Of a DNA stretch of 5,587 nt, positions 1-5,245 are shown in pieces (position 1 is the first letter of the stretch; the number at the start of each line of letters is the position of its first letter). Made by a program: the position numbers and the translations under genes. The stretch is from an uncultured Clostridia bacterium. Lineage in GTDB: Bacteria; Bacillota; Clostridia; Oscillospirales; Ruminococcaceae. The notes beneath the pieces were generated by a model that saw only the letters and a program-made list of their open reading frames with translations, had not been told where the DNA came from and ran no database searches. The stretch lies in assembly GCA_947176675.1 (NCBI GenBank), contig CAMWRN010000178.1:1-5587 (forward strand). Reading direction: 5' to 3'.

Positions 1-76
1 ATAACACATAATTCTACAAAATGCAACAAAGGTTCTGTTTGTTTTTAAAGTAAACTTGCATATTTTAGAGGTATAG

Positions 77-549
77 AATTTGTGCAATGATACAAACTTT
101 GTTATCAAAGCACAAGTTTTTTCTTGTTTTGCGGGAAACGGCTCTAAAAAATGTCCTTACTTATGAGGGACATTGTATGCGACAAAATGTTACAATATGC
201 TATAACAAATTTTATGCAAGTAGGAGAAAAATTAAAAAGTTTTTGAAAACTACCTGTTTTTTCAACTGTTTTTGTCCTATTAATTGAGGGACGTTATAAA
301 TTACAGAAGATTACGGCATAAAACATCAAATTTTATGCAATGATACGAAATTATAAAAAGTGGGTTGCCAAAACTGCCTTTAAGTATCCTATATTATGAA
401 AAGGGGTATAAACTCACGATAACATAAGAGAAAATTTATGCAGTTATACAAACTTTTTAAAAGGGGGTTCAGTAAATGGCTTTCAAAACCCCGTATATTA
501 TGGACGATAAAAATTCACGATAGCATAAGAGCAAATTTGTGCAATTATA
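77..549. repeat. Five-copy spaced repeat array, consensus AATTTRTGCARTKATA
   Basis: Five copies of a 16-base element lie in the same orientation at 77-92, 209-224, 330-345, 433-448 and 534-549. The core RTGCAR is shared by all; the copy at 209 is the most diverged on its 3' side. Core-to-core steps are 132, 121, 103 and 101 bases. An A/T-rich tail containing AAA and TT follows most copies. The whole stretch 1-608 is otherwise without a believable gene: the one open frame there (87-287) has no ribosome site and runs through the repeats. The spacing is too wide for classic plasmid iterons and too irregular for CRISPR. By position, ahead of an HTH/excisionase-like gene and a replicative helicase, these may be binding sites for an element protein (regulator, integrase arm sites or replication initiator). 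That role is inference. Confidence 0.7.
150..352. repeat. Pair of 121-bp diverged tandem units, each with a GTCC/GGAC inverted repeat
   Basis: Two diverged units line up at a 121-base period. Each opens with a short inverted repeat whose arms start 15 bases apart: AATGTCC (150-156) with GGACATT (168-174), and GTCC (274-277) with GGAC (289-292). Each then has a CATAA- or CTATAA-like stretch and ends in the 16-base core (209-224 and 330-345). The conserved order hairpin-spacer-core shows that a unit larger than the core was duplicated. I cannot assign a function; a short structured transcript or a protein-DNA assembly site are both possible. Confidence 0.5.
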
Positions 550-557
550 AGAAAATT
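392..557. repeat. Pair of ~101-bp tandem units ending in the core repeat
   Basis: A block at 414-437 and one at 515-538 match at 22 of 24 positions (starting TCACGATA, then CATAAGAG), exactly 101 bases apart. Both run straight into the 16-base core. Upstream of each is TATTATG (392-398 and 496-502), with a 3-base length difference in between. The second unit also holds an inverted repeat GGGGTT (464-469) / AACCCC (487-492). This is the best preserved duplication in the array and shows the array grew by tandem duplication. Confidence 0.65.
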
Positions 558-564
558 ATATAAT
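537..564 (+). promoter_or_regulatory. Weak candidate promoter for the HTH-helicase operon
   Basis: A perfect TATAAT lies at 559-564. Sixteen bases upstream is TTGTGC (537-542), a poor -35 that falls inside the last copy of the 16-base repeat (534-549). If real, transcription would start near 571 and give a leader of about 85 bases before the first gene, and a protein bound to the repeat would cover the -35. The -35 is weak and the region is A/T rich, so TATAAT could be chance. Confidence 0.3.
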
Positions 565-610
565 TCTGAAATATTCGGTTACATTTTCGCTTGATTTTGT
601 AGGTACTTAT

Positions 611-631
611 GAGAGGACGTTTTGTTCTCTC
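611..631 (+). other. Leader hairpin ahead of the HTH gene
   Basis: GAGAGGAC (611-618) can pair with GTTCTCTC (624-631) around a 5-base loop: eight pairs including one G-U. It is followed by an A-rich stretch, not a T-run, so it is not an intrinsic terminator on either strand. It ends 10 bases before the ribosome site of the next gene, where it could affect translation or mRNA stability, or mark an operator. Confidence 0.4.
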
Positions 632-641
632 TAAAAATAAA

Positions 642-647
642 AGGAGG
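642..647 (+). promoter_or_regulatory. Ribosome binding site that decides the HTH gene start
   Basis: A full AGGAGG is placed 9 bases before TTG 657 and 15 bases before ATG 663. The upstream in-frame ATG at 609 lies before this site and inside the leader hairpin region, so it is unlikely to be used. TTG 657 has the better spacing; ATG 663, two codons on, is the alternative. Confidence 0.7.
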
Positions 648-656
648 TCGATATTA

Positions 657-944
657 TTGACAATGAAAACCAAACAGGAGCTTATAGCTCAAATCGCGGC
701 ATTACTCAACGAGGTAATTGAGGTGGAGGAACAGGCTGCGGTAGCAGTACCGCAGCCTGCAAAGCCCGTAGAAATGCTGACTATCAAAGAATGTTCCGAG
801 GCGGTAAAGGGTCTTTCGGAACACACTATCCGTCAGCTTGTGGCGCAGGAGAAAATCTCGTACATAAGGACAGGTCAGGGCAAGCGAGGGAAAATCCTTA
901 TCAGTCGCGCGGCATTGCTTGAATACTTAGGAGGTGCGGCGTGA
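657..944 (+). CDS. Small excisionase-family helix-turn-helix DNA-binding protein
   Basis: A 95-residue protein from TTG 657 (93 from ATG 663). Residues 4-28 form a charged, alanine/leucine-rich helix that could dimerise. An alanine/proline linker (29-37) follows, then a winged helix-turn-helix of the MerR-like excisionase type (about 40-91): LTIKECSEAV, then LSEHTIRQLVAQEKISYIRTG, a basic turn GKRGK and ISRAALLEYL. Family members of this size in integrative elements act as excisionases that bend DNA for the integrase or as regulators of the element. The gene is first in an operon: its TGA (942-944) shares a base with the ATG of the helicase gene, and the helicase ribosome site AGGAGG (929-934) lies inside its last codons. 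Excisionase or replication accessory/regulator cannot be told apart here; the link to the helicase favours a replication or control role. It appears intact. Confidence 0.8.
   Translation: MTMKTKQELIAQIAALLNEVIEVEEQAAVAVPQPAKPVEMLTIKECSEAVKGLSEHTIRQLVAQEKISYIRTGQGKRGKILISRAALLEYLGGAA
732..759. repeat. Perfect 12-bp inverted repeat inside the HTH gene
   Basis: CAGGCTGCGGTA (732-743) and TACCGCAGCCTG (748-759) are exact reverse complements around a GCAG loop. It encodes the linker between the N-terminal helix and the HTH domain, where sequence constraint on the protein is low. No T-run follows on either strand, so it is not a terminator. It could form an mRNA hairpin or a DNA cruciform; function unknown. 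Confidence 0.75.
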
Positions 945-2242
945 TGAGTTCTCCTAACTGGTACAACGGCAAATCCATAAACGAGGTTGAGTTCTGCACA
1001 GAGTTTGTGCAGAATCGTCCGCTTAAATGTATCGACGGCAAGTTTTATAGCATTGACGGTGAGATTTCCGACAGTGAAATATGTCACGACATTTCGGTAA
1101 TGCTCACCGAATTTGTGACAACGGGTATTTCCCGCAAGGTAAAATCTCTACTTGAAGCGTTGAAATTATTCTGTCACAGCGAGCCTATTCCCGTTTTCGA
1201 AAACGAAATTCATTTGCTTAATGGGTTTTTGAAAACAGACGGTACTTGGATTTCCGAAAAGCGATTTTGCATTAATCGTCTGAACGTTTTTTACCGTCCC
1301 GAAATGCAAAACGGAAATTATTCTCCCGATAATTTTCTAAAATTCCTTGATGAATTATTGGATTTTGAGGACGTGAAAACCTTGCAGGAATACCTTGGTT
1401 ACTGCCTAATTCCATCCACAAAAGGACAAGCTATGCTCTTTATTATCGGCAACGGCGGAGAGGGAAAAAGCCGTATCGGAGTGGTATTGCAGGAGATTTT
1501 CAAGAGTGCAATTGTCACGGGGAATTTTCAGCGTATCGAAACGGACAGATTTTTTCGGTACAATTTGCAAAATAAATTAACTATGCTTGACGATGATATG
1601 CAGATGAATGCGCTGTCAACGACTGGCATAATTAAAAATCTTGTGACCGCCGAAATTCCTGTTGACGTTGAGGCAAAGGGTTTTCAATCGGAGCAGGCAA
1701 TTTTATATCCGAGATTTTTATGTTTCGGAAACGGTTCTCCCAAAGCTCTTTATGATAAGTCGGACGGATTTGCAAGACGGCTTTTAATTCTTACAACAAA
1801 GCAAAAGCCGCCGAATAGAATTGATAATCCTTACCTTGCTGAGAAGTTTATTTTGGAAAAGGAAAAAATATTCTGCTGGATTTTCGATGGACTGAAACGG
1901 CTGATAAATAATAATTATAAATTTACTGTTTCTGAAAAGACGCGTCGTAATGTTTCAGAAGCTATGGTGGATAACTGCAACATTATTGAATTTCTTTCCG
2001 ATAAAGGCTACATAGAATTTGGTGCGGATTTTCAAGAAAGTACCACCAATCTCTATTCGGGATATATTGATTGGTGTCACAAAAATCTTTTGACGGAATT
2101 GAAAAAGGACACGTTCAGCAGTTGGCTGAAAGCTAATTCTGAGAAGTACAACATAAGATTTTCTACCCATATCAAGACCGATAATAGGGAGGTTCGCGGG
2201 TATAAAGGCATTAGGTCGCGGTTCAGAAATATTATTTTGTAA
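944..2242 (+). CDS. SF3 helicase, P4/D5-type phage-plasmid primase family (C-terminal module)
   Basis: A 432-residue protein. ATG 944 is 9 bases from AGGAGG (929-934); GTG 941, one codon upstream, is the alternative. The C-terminal half is a superfamily 3 AAA+ helicase: Walker A GNGGEGKS (residues 169-176), Walker B with LDDDM (215-219), a motif C-like stretch CFGN ending in Asn (260-263), and an arginine finger FARR (276-279) before LLIL. The preceding segment, with EYLGYCLIP, resembles the D5_N region that adjoins this helicase in P4-type primases. There is no room for, and no sign of, the archaeo-eukaryotic primase domain that long members carry, so 'helicase' is safer than 'primase'. Known members form hexamers that unwind origin DNA of phages, plasmids and integrated elements; here it would replicate the excised circle. 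It is coupled to the HTH gene by a one-base overlap, and the CGTCCG cluster that may be its origin starts 13 bases after its stop. The frame is intact and all ATPase motifs are present. Confidence 0.85.
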   Translation: MSSPNWYNGKSINEVEFCTEFVQNRPLKCIDGKFYSIDGEISDSEICHDISVMLTEFVTTGISRKVKSLLEALKLFCHSEPIPVFENEIHLLNGFLKTDGTWISEKRFCINRLNVFYRPEMQNGNYSPDNFLKFLDELLDFEDVKTLQEYLGYCLIPSTKGQAMLFIIGNGGEGKSRIGVVLQEIFKSAIVTGNFQRIETDRFFRYNLQNKLTMLDDDMQMNALSTTGIIKNLVTAEIPVDVEAKGFQSEQAILYPRFLCFGNGSPKALYDKSDGFARRLLILTTKQKPPNRIDNPYLAEKFILEKEKIFCWIFDGLKRLINNNYKFTVSEKTRRNVSEAMVDNCNIIEFLSDKGYIEFGADFQESTTNLYSGYIDWCHKNLLTELKKDTFSSWLKANSEKYNIRFSTHIKTDNREVRGYKGIRSRFRNIIL

Positions 2243-2254
2243 TGAACTTGAAAA

Positions 2255-2415
2255 ATGGCGTCCGAGGCGTACGTCCCGTCCGAGTACGGCTTTCGGACGT
2301 ATCTTACGGACGGCTGAAATAACGTATTGAAGCCATTCGGACGGGTGGACGGCATTTTTTTAAATTTAATATATATTTTATTATTTGCCGTCCGTGTGGC
2401 GTACGTCAGTACGCC
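2255..2415. repeat. CGTCCG inverted/direct repeat cluster with an A/T-only core; possible origin or structured RNA
   Basis: CGTCCG occurs at 2259, 2277 and 2389, and its complement CGGACG at 2294, 2307 and 2338, with a near copy GGACGG at 2347. GGCGTACGTC is repeated at 2266-2275 and 2398-2407. CCCGTCCGA (2275-2283) pairs perfectly with TCGGACGGG (2337-2345). GGACGGCA (2347-2354) pairs with TGCCGTCC (2386-2393) across 31 bases that are all A or T (2355-2385). GGCGTAC (2398-2404) / GTACGCC (2409-2415) forms a final hairpin, and GGCT/AGCC with AATA/TATT a smaller one (2312-2334). Clustered repeats next to an A/T tract, just after a replicative helicase gene, suggest an origin. An alternative is a folded RNA or terminator: the left part can fold and ends in a T-run (2355-2361). 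A 20-codon frame from ATG 2255 has no ribosome site and is not called. Confidence 0.6.
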
Positions 2416-2463
2416 CATTAAAAGGGAGTGCAGAGGGAACGGCTGCCCCTGGTCGAGCGCAAT

Positions 2464-2529
2464 GACGCTTTTGATGTGAGGTACGAATGTCAAAAGTGTC
2501 TTTGCGTTATTTTCGCGAAAGTAACAAAG
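2464..2529. other. Candidate oriT: two abutting inverted repeats upstream of the relaxase gene
   Basis: The first inverted repeat pairs 2464-2477 (GACGCTTTTGATGT) with 2487-2500, 11 of 14 positions complementary, around a 9-base loop. The second pairs 2500-2514 with 2517-2529 around the palindrome TTTCGCGAAA, with a 2-base bulge (2505-2506) and one G-T pair. They meet at AAAAGTGTCTTTG. MobV relaxases are known to nick within or beside imperfect inverted repeats just upstream of their own gene, and an AGTGTG-like string is typical of their nick sites; AGTGTC (2495-2500) is a loose match. Position and structure fit an oriT; the exact nick is inference. The relaxase ATG is 50 bases downstream. 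Confidence 0.5.
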
Positions 2530-2579
2530 GCTTAGGTTGCCGCCCTCAAAAAATAATAGAAAAACAAAGGAGGACTGCT

Positions 2580-3865
2580 ATGCAGAAAACATTAAGCATA
2601 ACCATAGGCAAAGGCAGTATCGGTCACAACAATCGTGACTTCTATGCTGATAATATTGACAGAGCCGTTCGCAAAATAATATCATTTTTTATAAGGAAGA
2701 TATTAAAAAAGTCTACCAAGAATTGTTTGGTACTGCTCTTGCGGAATACAATGCCAAACAGAAACGCAAGGACAGAATTATTAAAGATTATTACGACCAT
2801 ATTTTTCACAGCAAGCAGGAAAAACCGTTTTACGAACTGATAATTCAAGTCGGCAACAAGGACGATACTCCTTGTAATTCTGCTGACGGAAAACTGGCGG
2901 CACAGGTTTTGATTGAGTTTGAAAAAGAATTTCAGAAACGAAATCCGCATATCAGAGTTTTCAATTCCGTACTTCATATGGACGAGCATACGCCGCACTT
3001 ACATATTGATTTTGTGCCGTTCGCTACAAATCAGAAGCGGGGTTTAGCTACGCGAAACGCACTTACAAAAGCTTTGGAACAGCAGGGCTTTATTGCAAAA
3101 GGGAAATTCGATACGTCCTCAAAGCTTTGGAGTGACAGCGAAAAAGAACATCTTTCAGAAATTATGCAGCGGTACGGTATCGAATGGAAAAAGCTCGGTA
3201 CGCATAATAATCATCTTTCCGTTTTGAATTTTAAAAAGCAGGAACGGAAAAAAGAAATTCTTCGCCTTGAAAATAAAATTGAGTGTACGGATAATATTTT
3301 AAAGAACCGTCAGGAATTACTGTCTGATACCGAAAGAATTATTGACGAGTTGGACGAGGAATATCAAGAGAAAAAAGAAAATATCTCCCGCCTTGATGAT
3401 GAGATTACCGAAAAGGAAAATGTTCTTGCCGAAACTGTTTCCACTATCTCCGAGAATAATTCTCTGATTGAAGCGAGCGCGGATAAGGTCAGCAAGATAA
3501 AAAATATTGATGATATTCAAGCAAAGAAAACCTTGTTTGGCGGTAATGTTACCGTTTTGCGGGAGGATTATAATAATCTATCCGAACTTGCTAAAAAGCA
3601 GATTGCCGCCGAGAATAATGTGGAGAAACTTACTGAAAAGGTTACTCGACTTGAAAAAGATAATGCCACTCTTATTGATAAAAATAAATCGCTTAACAAT
3701 GAATTGAAGTAGGTTAATTCACTTCGGGATAAGCTTAATACTGCGCTGCGGGAGATTTCAGATTGGAAAAATAAATATCAAAAGGTTATGGATTTTATAG
3801 AACAACTTGGTCTTAAAGAGAGGCTTAGAGAATTTTTAAAGCCTGTTCAGCATAGGTCGAGGTGA
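2580..3865 (+). pseudogene. mob: MobV-family relaxase (plasmid mobilization/recombination protein), broken by a frameshift and a nonsense codon
   Basis: The start ATG 2580 has AAAGGAGG at 2566-2573. The first 28 codons read like a MobV N-terminus with the motif HNNR (His16 matches the reported catalytic His of pMV158 MobM) and end in NIDR. From about 2664 the frame turns to nonsense, while the frame offset by +2 carries the expected continuation: SQNNIIFYKEDIKKVYQELF, then LFGTALAEYNAKQKRKDR. Restoring one base in agagccgttcg (agagaccgttcg) would give NIDRDRSQNN, so a one-base deletion at about 2664-2665 is the likely lesion. The metal-binding motif HMDEHTPHLHIDFVP is intact (2975-3019), followed by a long coiled coil (about 3236-3709). 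A TAG at 3710-3712 then cuts the frame, but the same frame resumes with VNSLRDKLNTALREISDWKN and ends at TGA 3863-3865. CAG to TAG is the simplest change. The ancestor would be about 428 residues. ATG 2723 could give a 329-residue piece without the catalytic His, so relaxase activity should be lost. Confidence 0.85.
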
Positions 3866-3878
3866 AGTGAAACATATT

Positions 3879-3933
3879 CCTGTAAAAAGACTTGACATTA
3901 AAGTAGTAATGTGTTAAAATATAATTATACAGG
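3879..3933. promoter_or_regulatory. Nested dyads at the integrase promoter, likely operator
   Basis: ACATTA (3895-3900) and TAATGT (3907-3912) form a perfect 6-base dyad with a 6-base gap, lying between and overlapping the -35 and the extended -10. A second perfect dyad, CCTGTA (3879-3884) / TACAGG (3928-3933), brackets the whole promoter. A dimer bound at the inner dyad would block RNA polymerase. The binding protein is unknown; the element's own HTH protein is one candidate. Confidence 0.45.
3892..3920 (+). promoter_or_regulatory. Strong sigma-A type promoter of the integrase gene
   Basis: TTGACA (3892-3897) and TAAAAT (3915-3920) are separated by 17 bases, with TG at 3912-3913 giving an extended -10. 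Transcription would start near 3927, leaving a leader of about 50 bases before ATG 3976. It starts just after the end of the relaxase pseudogene, so the integrase is an independent transcription unit. Confidence 0.8.
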
Positions 3934-3975
3934 AGTATGTCATAAAAACTATAATATCAAAGGAGAGATATTTTT

Positions 3976-5118
3976 ATGGCAACCATTAGAAAGCGCGGAC
4001 AATCCTACCAGATTAGGGTGTCCTGCGGTTATGATACAAAAGGCAACCACAAAGAACAAACTATGACATGGAAACCCGAAAAGGGTATGACAGAACGTCA
4101 AATCCAAAAGGAACTCAACCGAGTTGCGGTCAAGTTTGAGGAGAACTGCATGAGCGGGCAAGTAACAGCCACAATCAAATTTGAAGATTTTGCGGAGCAA
4201 TGGTTTAAGGAATACGCCGAATTAAAGCTGAAGCCGAAAACCATTGAGGGCTATCGCTGGATGTCCAAACGCATTTACAAGGCTATCGGACACTTGCGGC
4301 TCGATAAAATTACCGCTCGTGACATTCAGAAATTTATCCTTGAAATGACTGAGGAAAAACGGTGTGACGGTCGCAACAAGCGAAACGGCAGGCTTTCCGC
4401 CAAAACGGTGAAACTGCATATTTCAATGATTTCGACAATTTTTGATTATGCTATAAAAATGCAGTTGCTACAGCATAACCCTTGTCGGGCGGTAACGCTC
4501 CCTAAACCCGACGGTGAGAAACGTGAGGTCTATACCTTAGAGGAAATTCAACAGCTTCTTGACCTTTTTCAGAAAGAACCCGAGAAAAATTTTAAGTACG
4601 TCCTGTTCTATACGCTTGCGATTTATACAGGTTTTCGCAGAGGTGAACTGCTTGGCCTAGAGTGGAAAGATATTGATTTCAGCACTAATATGGTAACAAT
4701 TAACAGAACATCTCTTTACTCAAAGTCGCAGGGCGGTACATACACCGAAACGCCCAAAACCGAAACAAGTTATCGCACCTTGAAACTTCCAAACGAGGTT
4801 ATCGGTACAATTCTGCATTGGCGTGACTTGCAGGACAAGCAAAGAAACAAGGTCGGAAGCAAGTGGCAGGAAACGGACAGGATTTTCACCAAATGGAACG
4901 GTCTGCCATTGGACGGAACTGCTCCGGGTTATTTCTTCAAGCAATTCTGCGAAAGAACAGGTATGCGTTATGTTTGCAATCATAGCTTCAGACATTTCTA
5001 CACTACGGTACTTATCTCTAACGGCATTGACGTTAAGACCGTTCAAAGCTGCTTAGGGCACTCTACGCCGACAACGACTGTAATTATCTCATATGGACAC
5101 ACCCACCAAAGCAGTTAA
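3976..5118 (+). CDS. int: Tyrosine recombinase (integrase), Tn916/phage type, with a suspect C-terminus
   Basis: A 380-residue protein starting at ATG 3976, 9 bases after AGGAGA (3961-3966). The N-terminus, MATIRKRGQSYQIRVSCGYD, is the arm-DNA-binding domain common to Gram-positive element integrases. A SAM-like core-binding domain follows (about 68-172, with FAEQWFKEYAELKLKPKTIEGY), then the catalytic domain (about 185-380). Catalytic residues visible are Arg221 (TGFRRGELLGLEW), Lys261 (PKTETSYR), His336 and Arg339 (HSFRH) and His362 (LGHS). After GHSTPTTT (361-368) the protein reads VIISYGHTHQSS and stops, so the only candidate nucleophile is Tyr373, 11 residues after His362, where relatives have it 9-10 after, followed by roughly 20 more residues. 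The +1 frame here reads SHMDTPTKAVNIRNIIN before TAA 5138-5140, which looks more like a normal tail. A small out-of-frame deletion near 5080-5090 is likely, so activity is doubtful. It would catalyse integration and excision of the element. Confidence 0.85.
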   Translation: MATIRKRGQSYQIRVSCGYDTKGNHKEQTMTWKPEKGMTERQIQKELNRVAVKFEENCMSGQVTATIKFEDFAEQWFKEYAELKLKPKTIEGYRWMSKRIYKAIGHLRLDKITARDIQKFILEMTEEKRCDGRNKRNGRLSAKTVKLHISMISTIFDYAIKMQLLQHNPCRAVTLPKPDGEKREVYTLEEIQQLLDLFQKEPEKNFKYVLFYTLAIYTGFRRGELLGLEWKDIDFSTNMVTINRTSLYSKSQGGTYTETPKTETSYRTLKLPNEVIGTILHWRDLQDKQRNKVGSKWQETDRIFTKWNGLPLDGTAPGYFFKQFCERTGMRYVCNHSFRHFYTTVLISNGIDVKTVQSCLGHSTPTTTVIISYGHTHQSS

Positions 5119-5164
5119 TATTCGAAATATAATAAACTAACATATTGATTACTAAAAAATATAT

Positions 5165-5200
5165 AGAGGAAAACAGCGGATAATACCGCTATTTTCCTCT
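5165..5200. terminator. Hairpin terminator between convergent genes
   Basis: AGAGGAAAA (5165-5173) pairs with TTTTCCTCT (5192-5200) and AGCGG (5175-5179) with CCGCT (5186-5190), with one C/A mismatch and a 6-base loop. The inner hairpin is followed by TTTT on both strands, and on the minus strand a further A/T-rich stretch with six T follows. It sits 47 bases after the integrase stop and 46 bases after the stop of the minus-strand helicase, so it probably serves both. Confidence 0.7.
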
Positions 5201-5245
5201 CAATCTTTGCTATGTTTTATATGCGATTTTAGTGTAAGCATTTTC

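Noticed and set aside
87..287. 66-codon open frame on the plus strand in the repeat region
   Set aside because: No ribosome site, the start lies inside a copy of the 16-base repeat, the frame runs through the repeats and a hairpin, and the protein has no recognisable features.
77..549. CRISPR array
   Set aside because: The repeat is only 16 bases and degenerate, spacing is 101-132 bases and irregular, spacers resemble each other, and no cas gene is present.
611..631. Intrinsic terminator before the HTH gene
   Set aside because: The stem is not followed by a T-run on either strand.
2255..2317. 20-codon frame starting at ATG 2255 (MASEAYVPSEYGFRTYLTDG)
   Set aside because: No ribosome site and it coincides with the CGTCCG repeats, which explain its codon pattern.
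2077..2493. 138-codon minus-strand frame over the end of the helicase gene and the CGTCCG cluster
   Set aside because: It is antisense to a well supported gene and crosses non-coding inverted repeats; no recognisable domain. Its openness comes from the GC-rich repeat region.
2487..2840. 117-codon plus-strand frame taken as a separate gene
   Set aside because: Only codons 32-59 (from ATG 2580) are real relaxase N-terminus; the part before lies in the oriT-like hairpin and the part after about 2664 is out-of-frame relaxase sequence.
2580..3865. Programmed frameshift or stop-codon recoding in the relaxase
   Set aside because: I see no obvious slippery heptamer at the shift point, and two separate lesions in one gene are better explained by decay.
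4720..5046. 108-codon minus-strand frame inside the integrase gene
   Set aside because: Antisense shadow of the integrase catalytic domain, which has clear family motifs.
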